Positions 19,106 to 27,333 of a stretch of 64,000 nt of DNA are shown here, piece after piece. The notes below the pieces were generated by a model. That model was not told where the DNA came from, searched no databases, and worked only from the letters and a program-made list of their open reading frames with translations. The translations under genes and the position numbers were made by a program. Source of the stretch: Bin5 sp034428435 (GTDB taxonomy: Bacteria; Chloroflexota; Anaerolineae; Caldilineales; Caldilineaceae). The stretch is taken from NCBI GenBank assembly GCA_034428435.1, contig DAOUHY010000349.1, positions 11,607 through 75,606 of the forward strand. The letters are read 5' to 3'. Position 1 is the first letter of the stretch. Each line of letters opens with the position of its first letter.

Positions 19106-19714
19106 TCACTGCGCAACGCGGACTAGCGCCGGGCGCAGGATCCGGTCCTGGATTCGATAGCCGGTGCGTAAGGTCTGAATAATGTGCCCGCTGGGAACAT
19201 CTTCGCTCGGCTCATTCGAAATGGCCTCATGCTGATTCGGGTCGAATTCACCACTCTTGGCCAGCGGCTCGACCTCTGAACTGGCCAGTATTTCCAGAAG
19301 CTTCTGCTGAATCTGCTCGAATCCTTTCAACCAGGCCTGGTCCTCTCCCGGTACGCCTTTCGGCACGTTCTGAAAGGCCAGTTCGAGGTCATCGAGAACG
19401 GGCAGTAGCTGACGTAACATGCTTTCTGTGGCGCGCTTTATGCGCTCCTCGTTCTGCCGCTCGCGGCGTTTGCCCGCATTCTCATATTCGGCGACGGTGC
19501 GCTGCATCTTGTCGAGGTGGCTGGCAGCCTGCACCTGCGCCTCCTCCAATTCCGACTGAAGCCGGACGATCGTCTCTTCGAGCGTTTCGTCCCGTTCTTC
19601 AGCCTCTTCACTGTCGGATACATCGCTTGCGTCAGACTCCTCCGCCTCCAGAACAGCCTCTTCAGGCACCTGACCGTTATCCGGTTCTACCGCTGCGTTT
19701 TCTTGTTTACTCAT
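19106..19714 (-). CDS. grpE: Nucleotide exchange factor GrpE
   Basis: GrpE releases ADP from DnaK. The 202-residue protein has an acidic N terminus (1-60), a long helix with EYENAGKRRERQNEER, and the C-terminal beta domain with GEFDPNQHEAI and the closing TGYRIQDRILRPALVRV. It starts 28 bp after hrcA, so both share the CIRCE-controlled promoter. No dnaK or dnaJ follows in the window. Confidence 0.94.
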   Translation of the reverse strand: MSKQENAAVEPDNGQVPEEAVLEAEESDASDVSDSEEAEERDETLEETIVRLQSELEEAQVQAASHLDKMQRTVAEYENAGKRRERQNEERIKRATESMLRQLLPVLDDLELAFQNVPKGVPGEDQAWLKGFEQIQQKLLEILASSEVEPLAKSGEFDPNQHEAISNEPSEDVPSGHIIQTLRTGYRIQDRILRPALVRVAQ

Positions 19715-19742
19715 GTATGGTCCTGTTACGCAAATATGTTGT

Positions 19743-20780
19743 CTAACGGCTTGGGCCGTAGAGTTGGTGCATCAGTTCGTTCAGAAGTGTGGCGACATAC
19801 CGCACTGCCCCAACTGTCCGGCCGTAAGGCATTCGCATCGGGCCGACTACGCCCAGCAGGCCGCCGACCCGGTCCGGTACCCCATAGCGGCTGAGTACAA
19901 GGCTGATGTCCTCCATGTCGCCAAAACGGCCCTCTCCGGCAATCATCACCTGTACGTCGCTCAACTCCATCACATCATCGTAAATCTCTTGCAGCAGCGT
20001 GCGCTGTTCGAATACCTCCACGATCCGGCTCACCTGCGGCCCGTCCGTGAATTCAGGCTCGGCCAGCACCTGTGCCAGCCCGTGTCGATAAACGCGGTCA
20101 GTGATCTGCTCTTCCGACTGGAGTAGGGTGTTCAGCACAATCTCGCCCACGTCGCGGGTGAAGCCAGTGAACCCCTCCAGCTTTTCCGGAAGATCGGCAG
20201 CCGTGGCCCCGGAGATTTCACCGTTGAGCTGGTTGCTCGCCCGGCTCAGCTCTTCCTGAAAAATCGGCTGTTCCAGGGTGATCAACTGCTGTTTCAGCGT
20301 GCCCGTGGCCAGCACCAGTACCAGCAATACCACCGTATCCTGAATGCCGATCAACTCCAGGTGTTTGACCCGGCTCGAAATGGAGCGCGGGGAGGTCGCC
20401 AGCGCCGCACCCGTGGAGGCTTTGGCCAGGACCGCCGTGCTGAGACGCAGCCACTGATCTATCTCCCTCCGGGCCTGATGGAACTGATGGCGAATCATGT
20501 GACGCTCATGCGACGGCAGATCGGTGTGGGCCATCAGATTGGCCACAAAATACCGATAACCGCCGTCGGTGGGAATGCGGCCGGCGCTGGTGTGGGGGTG
20601 GGTCAGCAGGCCCGCCTTCTCCAGCGCAGCCAGATCGTTGCGAATGGTTGCCGCGCTGACACCAAGATCGTACTTTTTCGCGATCGACTGGCTGCCCACC
20701 GGCTGGGCATTCTCCACATATTCCTGGATGACGATCTGCAGCACCTGTTTACGGCGCTGGCTCAACTGCAATTCGGTCAT
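19743..20780 (-). CDS. hrcA: Heat-inducible transcription repressor HrcA
   Basis: HrcA represses class I heat-shock genes by binding CIRCE. The start at 20780 gives 345 residues and the canonical MTELQLSQRRKQVLQIVIQEY winged-helix opening. VGSQSIAKKYDLGVSAATIRNDL is the DNA-recognition part, followed by the HrcA C-terminal domain with GPMRMPYGRTVGAVRYV near the end. A longer upstream frame runs through the leader and is unlikely. A perfect CIRCE element and promoter lie 124-190 bp upstream, so it is autoregulated. Confidence 0.94.
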   Translation of the reverse strand: MTELQLSQRRKQVLQIVIQEYVENAQPVGSQSIAKKYDLGVSAATIRNDLAALEKAGLLTHPHTSAGRIPTDGGYRYFVANLMAHTDLPSHERHMIRHQFHQARREIDQWLRLSTAVLAKASTGAALATSPRSISSRVKHLELIGIQDTVVLLVLVLATGTLKQQLITLEQPIFQEELSRASNQLNGEISGATAADLPEKLEGFTGFTRDVGEIVLNTLLQSEEQITDRVYRHGLAQVLAEPEFTDGPQVSRIVEVFEQRTLLQEIYDDVMELSDVQVMIAGEGRFGDMEDISLVLSRYGVPDRVGGLLGVVGPMRMPYGRTVGAVRYVATLLNELMHQLYGPSR

Positions 20781-20903
20781 AACCTGCTGGCAGATAGGAT
20801 TGCCGCCTGTCTCCCTCCCCTCTGGCGCGCTGAATGTGCGGCCGGTGGAGGGCAAGTCGCACGGTCGAACAGTTGGCAGCAATTAGACGTTTGAGAATTG
20901 CCC

Positions 20904-20930
20904 TTAGCACTCTTGTGATGGGAGTGCTAA
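20904..20930 (-). promoter_or_regulatory. CIRCE operator
   Basis: TTAGCACTC (20904-20912), a 9-bp spacer and GAGTGCTAA (20922-20930) make a perfect match to the CIRCE consensus. It lies just downstream of the hrcA -10 box, covering the initial transcribed region, which is the classical repression position. Confidence 0.97.
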
Positions 20931-20940
20931 CCAAGTCAAA

Positions 20941-20970
20941 AGTGTAACAAACCGGATAGAGGGTTGTCAA
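20941..20970 (-). promoter_or_regulatory. hrcA-grpE promoter
   Basis: On the minus strand, TTGACA (20970-20965) and TACACT (20946-20941) are spaced by 18 bp. The -35 box is perfect and the CIRCE element follows 10 bp after the -10. The promoter is squeezed into the gap after the stop codon of the sugar transferase gene, only 15 bp away. Confidence 0.85.
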
Positions 20971-20985
20971 GGATTTTGAGTTGTT

Positions 20986-22560
20986 TCAATAGGCGTTTTT
21001 GTTTGTCCCGAGTAGCCACTGGCCTAGTGTGCGAATAATAATTTTGATGTCCAGGGCCAGTGACCAGTTTTCGATATACCAGAGATCGTACTTTGTCCGC
21101 TCCTCGATCGACGTGTCGCCCCGCATCCCGTTTACCGCCGCCCAACCGGTCATCCCGGCCTTTTCACGGTGGCGGTCCATATAGCGTGGAATCATCTGCC
21201 GAAACTGCTCCACGTAGACCGGTCGTTCCGGACGCGGCCCGACCAGGCTCATTTCGCCAAAGAGAACATTGATCAACTGCGGCAGTTCATCGATATTGGT
21301 GCTACGAATGAAGGCGCCCAATTTGGTGCGCCTGGGATCGTTCTCGACCGTCCAGCCTGGCCCGGATTCTTCAGCGTCCTCACGCATCGAGCGGAACTTC
21401 AGTATCTTGAACGACTTGGCATCCAAGCCCATCCGTTCATGTGTGTAGAAGACCGGCCCGGGGCTGTCCAGCTTAATCAAAAGCGCCACCAGCATCAGGA
21501 AGGGGCTGAGAACGACCAGGCCGATAGCGCTTCCCACCAGGTCCATCCCGCGCTTCAGTGTCAGTCTCCAGCCCTGGAGGGCCACGTCCCGCACTGTGAC
21601 CAGGGGCAACCCGCCGAGATAGCCAATCGTCACTTCACTGGCCATAATCCCGAACGCATCCGGCAGCACGCGAATACCGACCTTTTCGCGCTCACACAGG
21701 CTGATGATGCCGATCAGCTCCTGGTGGGTACTTTCCGGCAGGGCGATGATCACTTCGTCGACTGCAAATTCGTCAATAATTCTGGGGATGTCGGCGACGC
21801 CGCCCAGAATCGGCACATTCAGAATGGAACGCGTACTGCTGTTATCTACGATCCCGATTACCTGAAAGCCCAGTTTGGGATTGGCCTGTATCCTCTGCAG
21901 GATCATGCGCCCGGAGTCGCCGCCGCCGATGAGCAGAACCCGGTCCCCGCCGATTCCTCTGGCCTGGGCATTCCACTGTATCTGCGCATGCAACGTCCGG
22001 CCAACTGTCAAGATGATGATGTTGAGCAACCAGGCATAGCCCAGGAACGTGCGGTGGTAAACGAAATCCCGCAGAAAAAGGCTCACCAGAGCGACGGTTA
22101 GGAGCGTGCAGAGTGTCGTAAGTTTTGCGGTGCGAAAAATCTCATCCAGCTGACCGAGCGGCCGGCGGCGCTGGTACATGCGCTGCGAAGAGAAGAGCGA
22201 CAGCAGCACCAGTGACTGCGTCACAGGCAATGGCAGGAACTCCAGAAATGGACCAACAATGATATCCGGCTGCAACTCCATCAGACGCGGCGTCAGGTTC
22301 ATCTCAGTGAGCCGGTGGGCCAGAAAGAATGCAAGCCACGTGCACCCTAAATCCACAATCGCCAGCGAGAGCGCGAAAACAAGCTGGGCGCGCTTAGGCA
22401 CGCCCGGCCGCTGGGCGCGCAGGGCCGAGTACCTCCCGTTTGGACTGGAGAATACGCCCTCCTCGAACGCAGCCACATCTTCCGCAGTCGCGGACGGCCG
22501 CGATTCTGTCGCAGCCTCCTCGTTAAGTTCTGATGTCGGCCGAACCGGTGACTTCCACAT
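20986..22560 (-). CDS. Polyprenyl-phosphate sugar phosphotransferase (WbaP/WcaJ type)
   Basis: The enzyme would load the first sugar-1-phosphate onto undecaprenyl phosphate for exopolysaccharide or glycan assembly. The 524-residue protein has N-terminal membrane helices (about 45-190), a nucleotide-binding-like middle domain (RVLLIGGGDSGRMILQRI) and the C-terminal bacterial sugar transferase domain with KRGMDLVGSAIGLVV, LKFRSMREDAE, DELPQLINVLFGEMSLVGPR and the GMTGWAAVNG segment. It follows the GT2 gene by 108 bp on the same strand, suggesting a small surface-glycan unit. Confidence 0.92.
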   Translation of the reverse strand: MWKSPVRPTSELNEEAATESRPSATAEDVAAFEEGVFSSPNGRYSALRAQRPGVPKRAQLVFALSLAIVDLGCTWLAFFLAHRLTEMNLTPRLMELQPDIIVGPFLEFLPLPVTQSLVLLSLFSSQRMYQRRRPLGQLDEIFRTAKLTTLCTLLTVALVSLFLRDFVYHRTFLGYAWLLNIIILTVGRTLHAQIQWNAQARGIGGDRVLLIGGGDSGRMILQRIQANPKLGFQVIGIVDNSSTRSILNVPILGGVADIPRIIDEFAVDEVIIALPESTHQELIGIISLCEREKVGIRVLPDAFGIMASEVTIGYLGGLPLVTVRDVALQGWRLTLKRGMDLVGSAIGLVVLSPFLMLVALLIKLDSPGPVFYTHERMGLDAKSFKILKFRSMREDAEESGPGWTVENDPRRTKLGAFIRSTNIDELPQLINVLFGEMSLVGPRPERPVYVEQFRQMIPRYMDRHREKAGMTGWAAVNGMRGDTSIEERTKYDLWYIENWSLALDIKIIIRTLGQWLLGTNKNAY

Positions 22561-22668
22561 CGTGCCTCTTGCTTTAGACCATCAGTGGGCGACAAGTAGC
22601 TTTCCGCAACTGACTTCACGAAACTCTGGCGGACCGGTCTTCGATATCGCTCGTAACGCGAAACTCCC

Positions 22669-23688
22669 CTAAATCCGCTCCTGTCGCAGTTTCCAAAGCC
22701 GGATGGCAATGTCAACGCCGCCAATCAGAGCAATACTGAGCCAGATAAGTTTGTCCAGTACCCATGAACTGTTGGCCCGGTAATGTTTGCGATAGAAGAT
22801 CCACATCGCTTCATAAAAGGCGCGGCGGGCCTTGCGGCTTCTGCGGCTGGAGGCCTCTTTGACATGCGTGATCTCGACCTCGCCGTTATACCAGACTTCC
22901 CAGCCCGCGCTCTTGATGCGCTTTGCCCAATCAAGGTCTTCGCCGTACATGAAGTAGGCCTCGTCCAACAGCCCGACCTCCAGAATCGCCTGCGTGCGCA
23001 CCTGCATATATGCGCCCACGACCGAATCCACAGGATGCACCGCATCCTCCGGCAGGTAGCTCAGATTATAGGCATTGAAACGCTTGCTTTGCGGAAAAAG
23101 CCGGCTCAGACGGGTCATGCGGCAGAAGCTCACCCAGGGTGTGGGAAAGCTGCGCCGGCAGGCCAGATCGAGCGTCCCGTCCGGCCGCCGCACTCGCGGA
23201 CCGGCTACCCCGAGGTCGGGCCGTTCGTCCATGAACTGTATCATGTCGGCCAGTGCGTTCGCCGGCAAGACAGTGTCATTGTTAAGAAGGAGAGTGTAGC
23301 GCGGAAGAGGCCCGTTGCGCGGCGGTTGGCGGCCAGAGAGGCCGAGCTGGCGTAAAGCCAGGTTGTTGCCTGCGCTGAAGCCGAGATTGGTTTCCGAAAC
23401 GATCAGGCCTGCTTGGGGGAAGCGGTCGCTCATCATGGCGACGCTGTCATCACTGCTGCCGTTGTCAACAACACATACCGTGTAGGAAAAGTCCCCGGCA
23501 GAGGCGAACACCGATGTCAGGCATCCGGACAGGAGAGCGCTGGCGTTGTAGTTGACAATGACTATGGCGAGGTCTATTCCCTCTGCAGACGGAATAGATC
23601 CGGAGGACATCCCACTCGTTGGCAGCGTTGACTGCGAGCCGCTGCTCTCAATCCATTCTGACCAGACGACGTGGCGAGGAGACTGCAT
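22669..23688 (-). CDS. Family 2 glycosyltransferase
   Basis: This 339-residue protein is a GT-A fold enzyme close to rhamnosyl/dTDP-sugar transferases. It has DLAIVIVNYNASALL near residue 40, VVDNGSSDDS, a LLLNNDTVLP metal-binding stretch and MYGEDLDWAKRIKSAGWEV with the catalytic ED. A C-terminal hydrophobic segment suggests membrane association. The first 35 residues are not conserved, so the start could be internal. The pair with the downstream sugar transferase points to exopolysaccharide synthesis. Confidence 0.87.
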   Translation of the reverse strand: MQSPRHVVWSEWIESSGSQSTLPTSGMSSGSIPSAEGIDLAIVIVNYNASALLSGCLTSVFASAGDFSYTVCVVDNGSSDDSVAMMSDRFPQAGLIVSETNLGFSAGNNLALRQLGLSGRQPPRNGPLPRYTLLLNNDTVLPANALADMIQFMDERPDLGVAGPRVRRPDGTLDLACRRSFPTPWVSFCRMTRLSRLFPQSKRFNAYNLSYLPEDAVHPVDSVVGAYMQVRTQAILEVGLLDEAYFMYGEDLDWAKRIKSAGWEVWYNGEVEITHVKEASSRRSRKARRAFYEAMWIFYRKHYRANSSWVLDKLIWLSIALIGGVDIAIRLWKLRQERI

Positions 23689-24098
23689 TTTCTGAGTTTC
23701 TGTTCACCCGCTGCTCAACTCTCCAAACGGTTGAAAGGGGCCGCGGGCGGCATATGTGAGTGAAAAAAGGCTGTGATCAGTGCGACCGCTTAGGGATGAT
23801 CAACTGTCGCACAGCGCAGAACAGGCGATAAAAAAAGTCAGGCAGATTTCAGATCTCACAGCCGGAACCGTCTGCTCTAAGTGCGTCTGATTCTAGCACG
23901 GCATGTTGCTTACGCCAAAGCGTTTGTCTGAACTACCCCCTGGGTTCACTGTATATCGGCGGCAGTCTCGGATCCGACTGGCTGGCGGCAAAAAGTGAAT
24001 TTGACGCCAAAGGTGTTTACCATCCGTGTTCGTGCTGCTGGCTGTGTCATTCCCTGTTCAAGGTTGAGCGAGCAGAAAGCCGTCACACCCTCTCCCAC
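23689..24098. other. Intergenic region upstream of the GT2 gene
   Basis: No gene is visible in these 410 bases. The minus-strand promoter at 23890-23918 lies inside it. The stretch between that promoter and the GT2 start is AT-richer than its surroundings, with A-runs near 23764 and 23830, and could be an untranslated leader of about 200 nt. Confidence 0.4.
23890..23918 (-). promoter_or_regulatory. Putative promoter for the GT2/sugar transferase pair
   Basis: Minus-strand TTGGCG (23918-23913) and TAGAAT (23895-23890) are 17 bp apart, and TGC precedes the -10 as in an extended -10. It faces the GT2 gene starting at 23688. Confidence 0.5.
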
Positions 24099-25061
24099 CT
24101 ACTTGCGGCGTAGCGCAACTTCCAGCACGCGGTCTGCCGTCAGGTCCGGCAGCAGGAGTGCATCGGCTGCGGCCGCCAAAGCGCCAGCCGAAAGAGACTC
24201 CCCTGCACTGCCCATGTCTTCTTTTTCGTATCCTGGCAGGGCACCCTGGGGAATGAGGCCGATCAGTTCGCTGCGGTCGAGCTCGACGGCGTGGCGGGCG
24301 GCCTGGCGGCGAATGGCTTCTACGGCCGTGCGCGGGGATGTGGCGCGATAATCGACGAGATTCATGCTGACCTGTGCCCGCCCATCGACAAGGAGGCCCA
24401 GGGCTCGGATCGCCGGCAGCCCGCCGTCGCGCTCGCGGATCTGGTGGGCGATTGTTCGGGCGACGCCTACATCGGCTGTGCGCAGGAAGACGTTGAAGGC
24501 GATGAGGATAGGCCTGGCCCCGACGACCACCGCGCCCGCCGGCCCCACCTTGGCAGGGCCGAAATCAGGTTCACGCCGCGGGTTGTGAATATCCCGGACG
24601 AGGGCCTCATATTCCCCCCGCCGGACGTCGGCCAGATTGCGGCGCTCAGGTCTGGTGGCCGCTTCGCCATAAAGGTAGACGGGCACATCCAGCTCTGCTC
24701 CGATACGATGACCCAGTTGCCGGGCCAGGAGAGCGCAATCTTCAAGTCGAGAGTTGCGAATCGGCACGAGCGGGACCACATCGGCCGCACCCAGTCTGGG
24801 ATGGACGCCCCGATGGCCCCTGAGGTCAATGCGTGCGACAGCCACCTCGACCGCGTTGAACAGCCCCTGCAAAACCGGTTCCGGCGGGCCCGCAACCGTG
24901 AGAACGGTGCGATTGTGGTCTGCATCGCTGGTGCGATCGAGAAGCCGGGCGCCCGACATCTGGACTGCTGCCGCCAGCTCGTCGATGACATCGGTGCGGC
25001 GGCCCTCCGAAAAGTTGGGAACCGCTTCGATGATTGGGATGTCGCCGGAACTGTGACTCAT
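24099..25061 (-). CDS. Glutamate formimidoyltransferase
   Basis: The enzyme transfers a formimino (or formyl) group between N-formimino-glutamate and tetrahydrofolate in histidine breakdown. The start at 25061 gives 320 residues beginning MSHSSGDIPIIEAVPNFSEG, the normal N terminus. DHNRTVLTVAG, HRGVHPRLGAADVVPLVP and VGARPILIAFNVFL are the FTCD N-domain motifs. The cyclodeaminase half is absent, as in many bacteria with a stand-alone transferase. No other hut gene is nearby. Confidence 0.9.
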   Translation of the reverse strand: MSHSSGDIPIIEAVPNFSEGRRTDVIDELAAAVQMSGARLLDRTSDADHNRTVLTVAGPPEPVLQGLFNAVEVAVARIDLRGHRGVHPRLGAADVVPLVPIRNSRLEDCALLARQLGHRIGAELDVPVYLYGEAATRPERRNLADVRRGEYEALVRDIHNPRREPDFGPAKVGPAGAVVVGARPILIAFNVFLRTADVGVARTIAHQIRERDGGLPAIRALGLLVDGRAQVSMNLVDYRATSPRTAVEAIRRQAARHAVELDRSELIGLIPQGALPGYEKEDMGSAGESLSAGALAAAADALLLPDLTADRVLEVALRRK

Positions 25062-25192
25062 CTGCTGACGGGTTGAAAAGCGGCCGTGAGGTAGGCAGAG
25101 TCGGGCACGCGCAACAATCTTTCCTGCCCCCACTGCCCGTCTGAACCACAAAGTGATGAACTGGGGGCTGGACCGTGATAGCCGGATTCAAA

Positions 25193-26047
25193 TTATCCGG
25201 CTCGTCCCAGAAGCCACTTCACGAGCAGGAGAATGGCGAACGCGGTCGCCATAAGGACAACCGACAAGGCCAGAGCCACGTCGAGATCCAATTCGAAGCC
25301 GATATAGATGGCAAGGGGCATCGTCTGCGTGCGCCCGGGGTAGTTGCCGGCGAATAGGATCGTAGCGCCGAAATCACCCAGAGCCCTCGCCCACGTCATA
25401 ACCAGCCCGCCCAGCAGGGAGGCGCGGGCGAGAGGGACCGTTACAAAGCGGAAGATCTGCCGTCCGTCCGCCCCGTCCAGTGCCGCAGCCTCTTCCAGCT
25501 CAACCGCGCTGCGACTGAGACCGCCGATCGCCGCGCGAATGTAGTAGGGCGAAGCGACAAAAAGCTGTGCAAGAATGACCGCCAGCGAAGTAAAAGCGAT
25601 CTCTATTCCCGCCACCGACAGCCCCTGCCCCAACATCCCCCGGCGGCCAAAAGCCATCAGCAGGGCCAGTCCGGCAACGGCAGGGGGCAGGACGGTGGGC
25701 AGATCGATCAGCGTGTCCAGCGCCCGGCGACCCCGAAAATGCCGCCGGGTCATCAGCACGGCCAGAGGTGTGCCCAGAACGATCGCCAGTAGCGTCGCTG
25801 TGGCAGACGTCCACAGGCTCAGCACGATAGCCCGGCGAGCCACAGGCTGGGCCAGGTGCGTGCCGATGTCGGTCAACTCTGTGCGCCAGATCAGTGCCAG
25901 CAGCGGGAGAGTCAGAAACAGGATCATGGGCACCGCTGACCAGAAGAGAGCAATGCCCGGTCGCGACAGGCGCCCGGAGGAGCGCTGGCTGTCCCGCGCC
26001 CGGTCGACGGAGATGCGCATCGCCTCGGCGGCTTCAGTCGTTCGCAT
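25193..26047 (-). CDS. modB: Molybdate ABC transporter permease ModB
   Basis: The start at 26047 gives 284 residues with six predicted membrane helices. It has the permease EAA loop ELEEAAALDGADGRQIFRFV and the ModB-specific MTWARALGDFGATILFAGN. It overlaps the modA stop by 14 bp; ATG at 26020 is an alternative start. A modC ATPase gene is expected next but the following gene is a formimidoyltransferase, so the ATPase must be elsewhere or the system is incomplete. Confidence 0.9.
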   Translation of the reverse strand: MRTTEAAEAMRISVDRARDSQRSSGRLSRPGIALFWSAVPMILFLTLPLLALIWRTELTDIGTHLAQPVARRAIVLSLWTSATATLLAIVLGTPLAVLMTRRHFRGRRALDTLIDLPTVLPPAVAGLALLMAFGRRGMLGQGLSVAGIEIAFTSLAVILAQLFVASPYYIRAAIGGLSRSAVELEEAAALDGADGRQIFRFVTVPLARASLLGGLVMTWARALGDFGATILFAGNYPGRTQTMPLAIYIGFELDLDVALALSVVLMATAFAILLLVKWLLGRAG

Positions 26048-26948
26048 GGTCCGATGCCTCAGCTGCCGCAACGTCTATGCCTCGCCCCGAGCCTTCACCC
26101 CGGCATCCGGTCGAAAAGCCGTGCGACTCCAGCACTGCGGTGCCTTCTTCAGAAAACAGGAAGGTAACAAAGGTTGCTGCCTGCTCCGGCTGCTTGCTGT
26201 CCTGGGTCAGAGCGATCGGATAGACCGCTGAGACGTTGAGATGGGCTGGAATCTCCATGCTCTGCAACTCTGTACTGCCAACGAGGTCGCTGGCGTAGAC
26301 GACACCGGCATCGGCCTCGCCCAACTGCAGTTTGCTGAGAATGCCCCGTACATTCTGTTCTTCTGACACGATGTTGGCCTCGAAACCGGCGCGAAATTCG
26401 GGCCCGAAACGGTCGTTCTGCTCGGCATTGGCCAGAAACTGCCGCGTGTACTGCCCGATCGGCACCGCCTCCGCGCCGACAACAATCTTATGACCGGGCT
26501 GGGCCAGCTTCAGCAGAGATTCAAGACCCGGCGCGGCGTCGGAACCTCCCGTGACCCCCAGGCCGTAGCCGATCATCAGCCGGTTGCAAGCGAATGTTTT
26601 CACGCTTTTCATTTCAATCCGTCCGGCGTCAACTGCCGCCTGCATCTGCATCTCGTCAGCCGAAGCGAAAATGTCGGCGCGCGCCCCTTCGCGCAGCTGA
26701 CCGGCCAGCTGCTGGGAACCGGCAAAGTTGAATTCGACGTTACCTGTGTGGCTGCTGCGGGTGAACGAACCGGCTGCCTCTTGGAAGACATCGGTTAGGG
26801 ACGCGGCCGCGAAGACCGTCACTACGACCGTTTCCGATGATGGCGCGCTGCCCGTAGCTGGCCCGCCGCAACCGGCCAGAAGTAGACTGCCCAGCATCAG
26901 CACGGCCGCTGCGTTGAGCAAACAGGCACGCGGCAATGCCCGATTCAA
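26034..26948 (-). CDS. modA: Molybdate-binding lipoprotein ModA
   Basis: The protein is a type II periplasmic molybdate/tungstate-binding lipoprotein. A signal peptide ends in LLAG-C, then a Gly/Ser spacer and the ModA start VTVFAAASLTDVFQEAA, with NFAGSQQLAGQL and GEADAGVVYASD further on. The frame is open far upstream (to 27332), but everything before the signal peptide looks random. I place the start at TTG 26948, with low certainty about the exact codon. It is followed by overlapping modB. Confidence 0.82.
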   Translation of the reverse strand: MNRALPRACLLNAAAVLMLGSLLLAGCGGPATGSAPSSETVVVTVFAAASLTDVFQEAAGSFTRSSHTGNVEFNFAGSQQLAGQLREGARADIFASADEMQMQAAVDAGRIEMKSVKTFACNRLMIGYGLGVTGGSDAAPGLESLLKLAQPGHKIVVGAEAVPIGQYTRQFLANAEQNDRFGPEFRAGFEANIVSEEQNVRGILSKLQLGEADAGVVYASDLVGSTELQSMEIPAHLNVSAVYPIALTQDSKQPEQAATFVTFLFSEEGTAVLESHGFSTGCRGEGSGRGIDVAAAEASDHAND

Positions 26949-27333
26949 GGCATGCGTATCCCTCTGCCATACGCTCTTCCTTCCCCACTGAACTACCGTG
27001 TTGAAGTCAAGCGAACAAGATCTCCTGGACGCCGCCACAGTCAGCCTGAGGGCAGTATTCGTCGAAGGCAGCCACAGTGATGACACGAATTGGACGATAG
27101 CAGTGAGCCGTGGCCGTGTCAAATTTAGACCGTTTCCACTCTGAAGCCCGGCTGTTCGGCGGACCGAGGCGGCTGCGAAATATGAATGGCGCCGGCTTTC
27201 CATTCTGTTCTGGTCAGTATGGTATGATCGACAGATGGCGCCGGTAACACAGCGCGGCTTCGCCGGACGCTGGGAGGCGTCGCAAGTTGAGCGCCGACCG
27301 GGCCAACATCTCCAGGCCCGGTGTGCCAGCACT
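26949..27333. other. Divergent intergenic region modA / FemAB gene
   Basis: The two genes are transcribed away from each other across about 385 bp. The plus-strand extended -10 at 27218 lies in the right half. On the minus side I found no clear modA promoter and no ModE-type palindrome. Confidence 0.4.
27218..27228 (+). promoter_or_regulatory. Extended -10 promoter for the FemAB gene
   Basis: TATGGTATGAT matches the extended -10 pattern TATGnTATAAT at nine of ten defined positions; no good -35 is seen. Predicted start of transcription is near 27235, where an in-frame ATG lies, so a leaderless start is formally possible. Confidence 0.5.
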
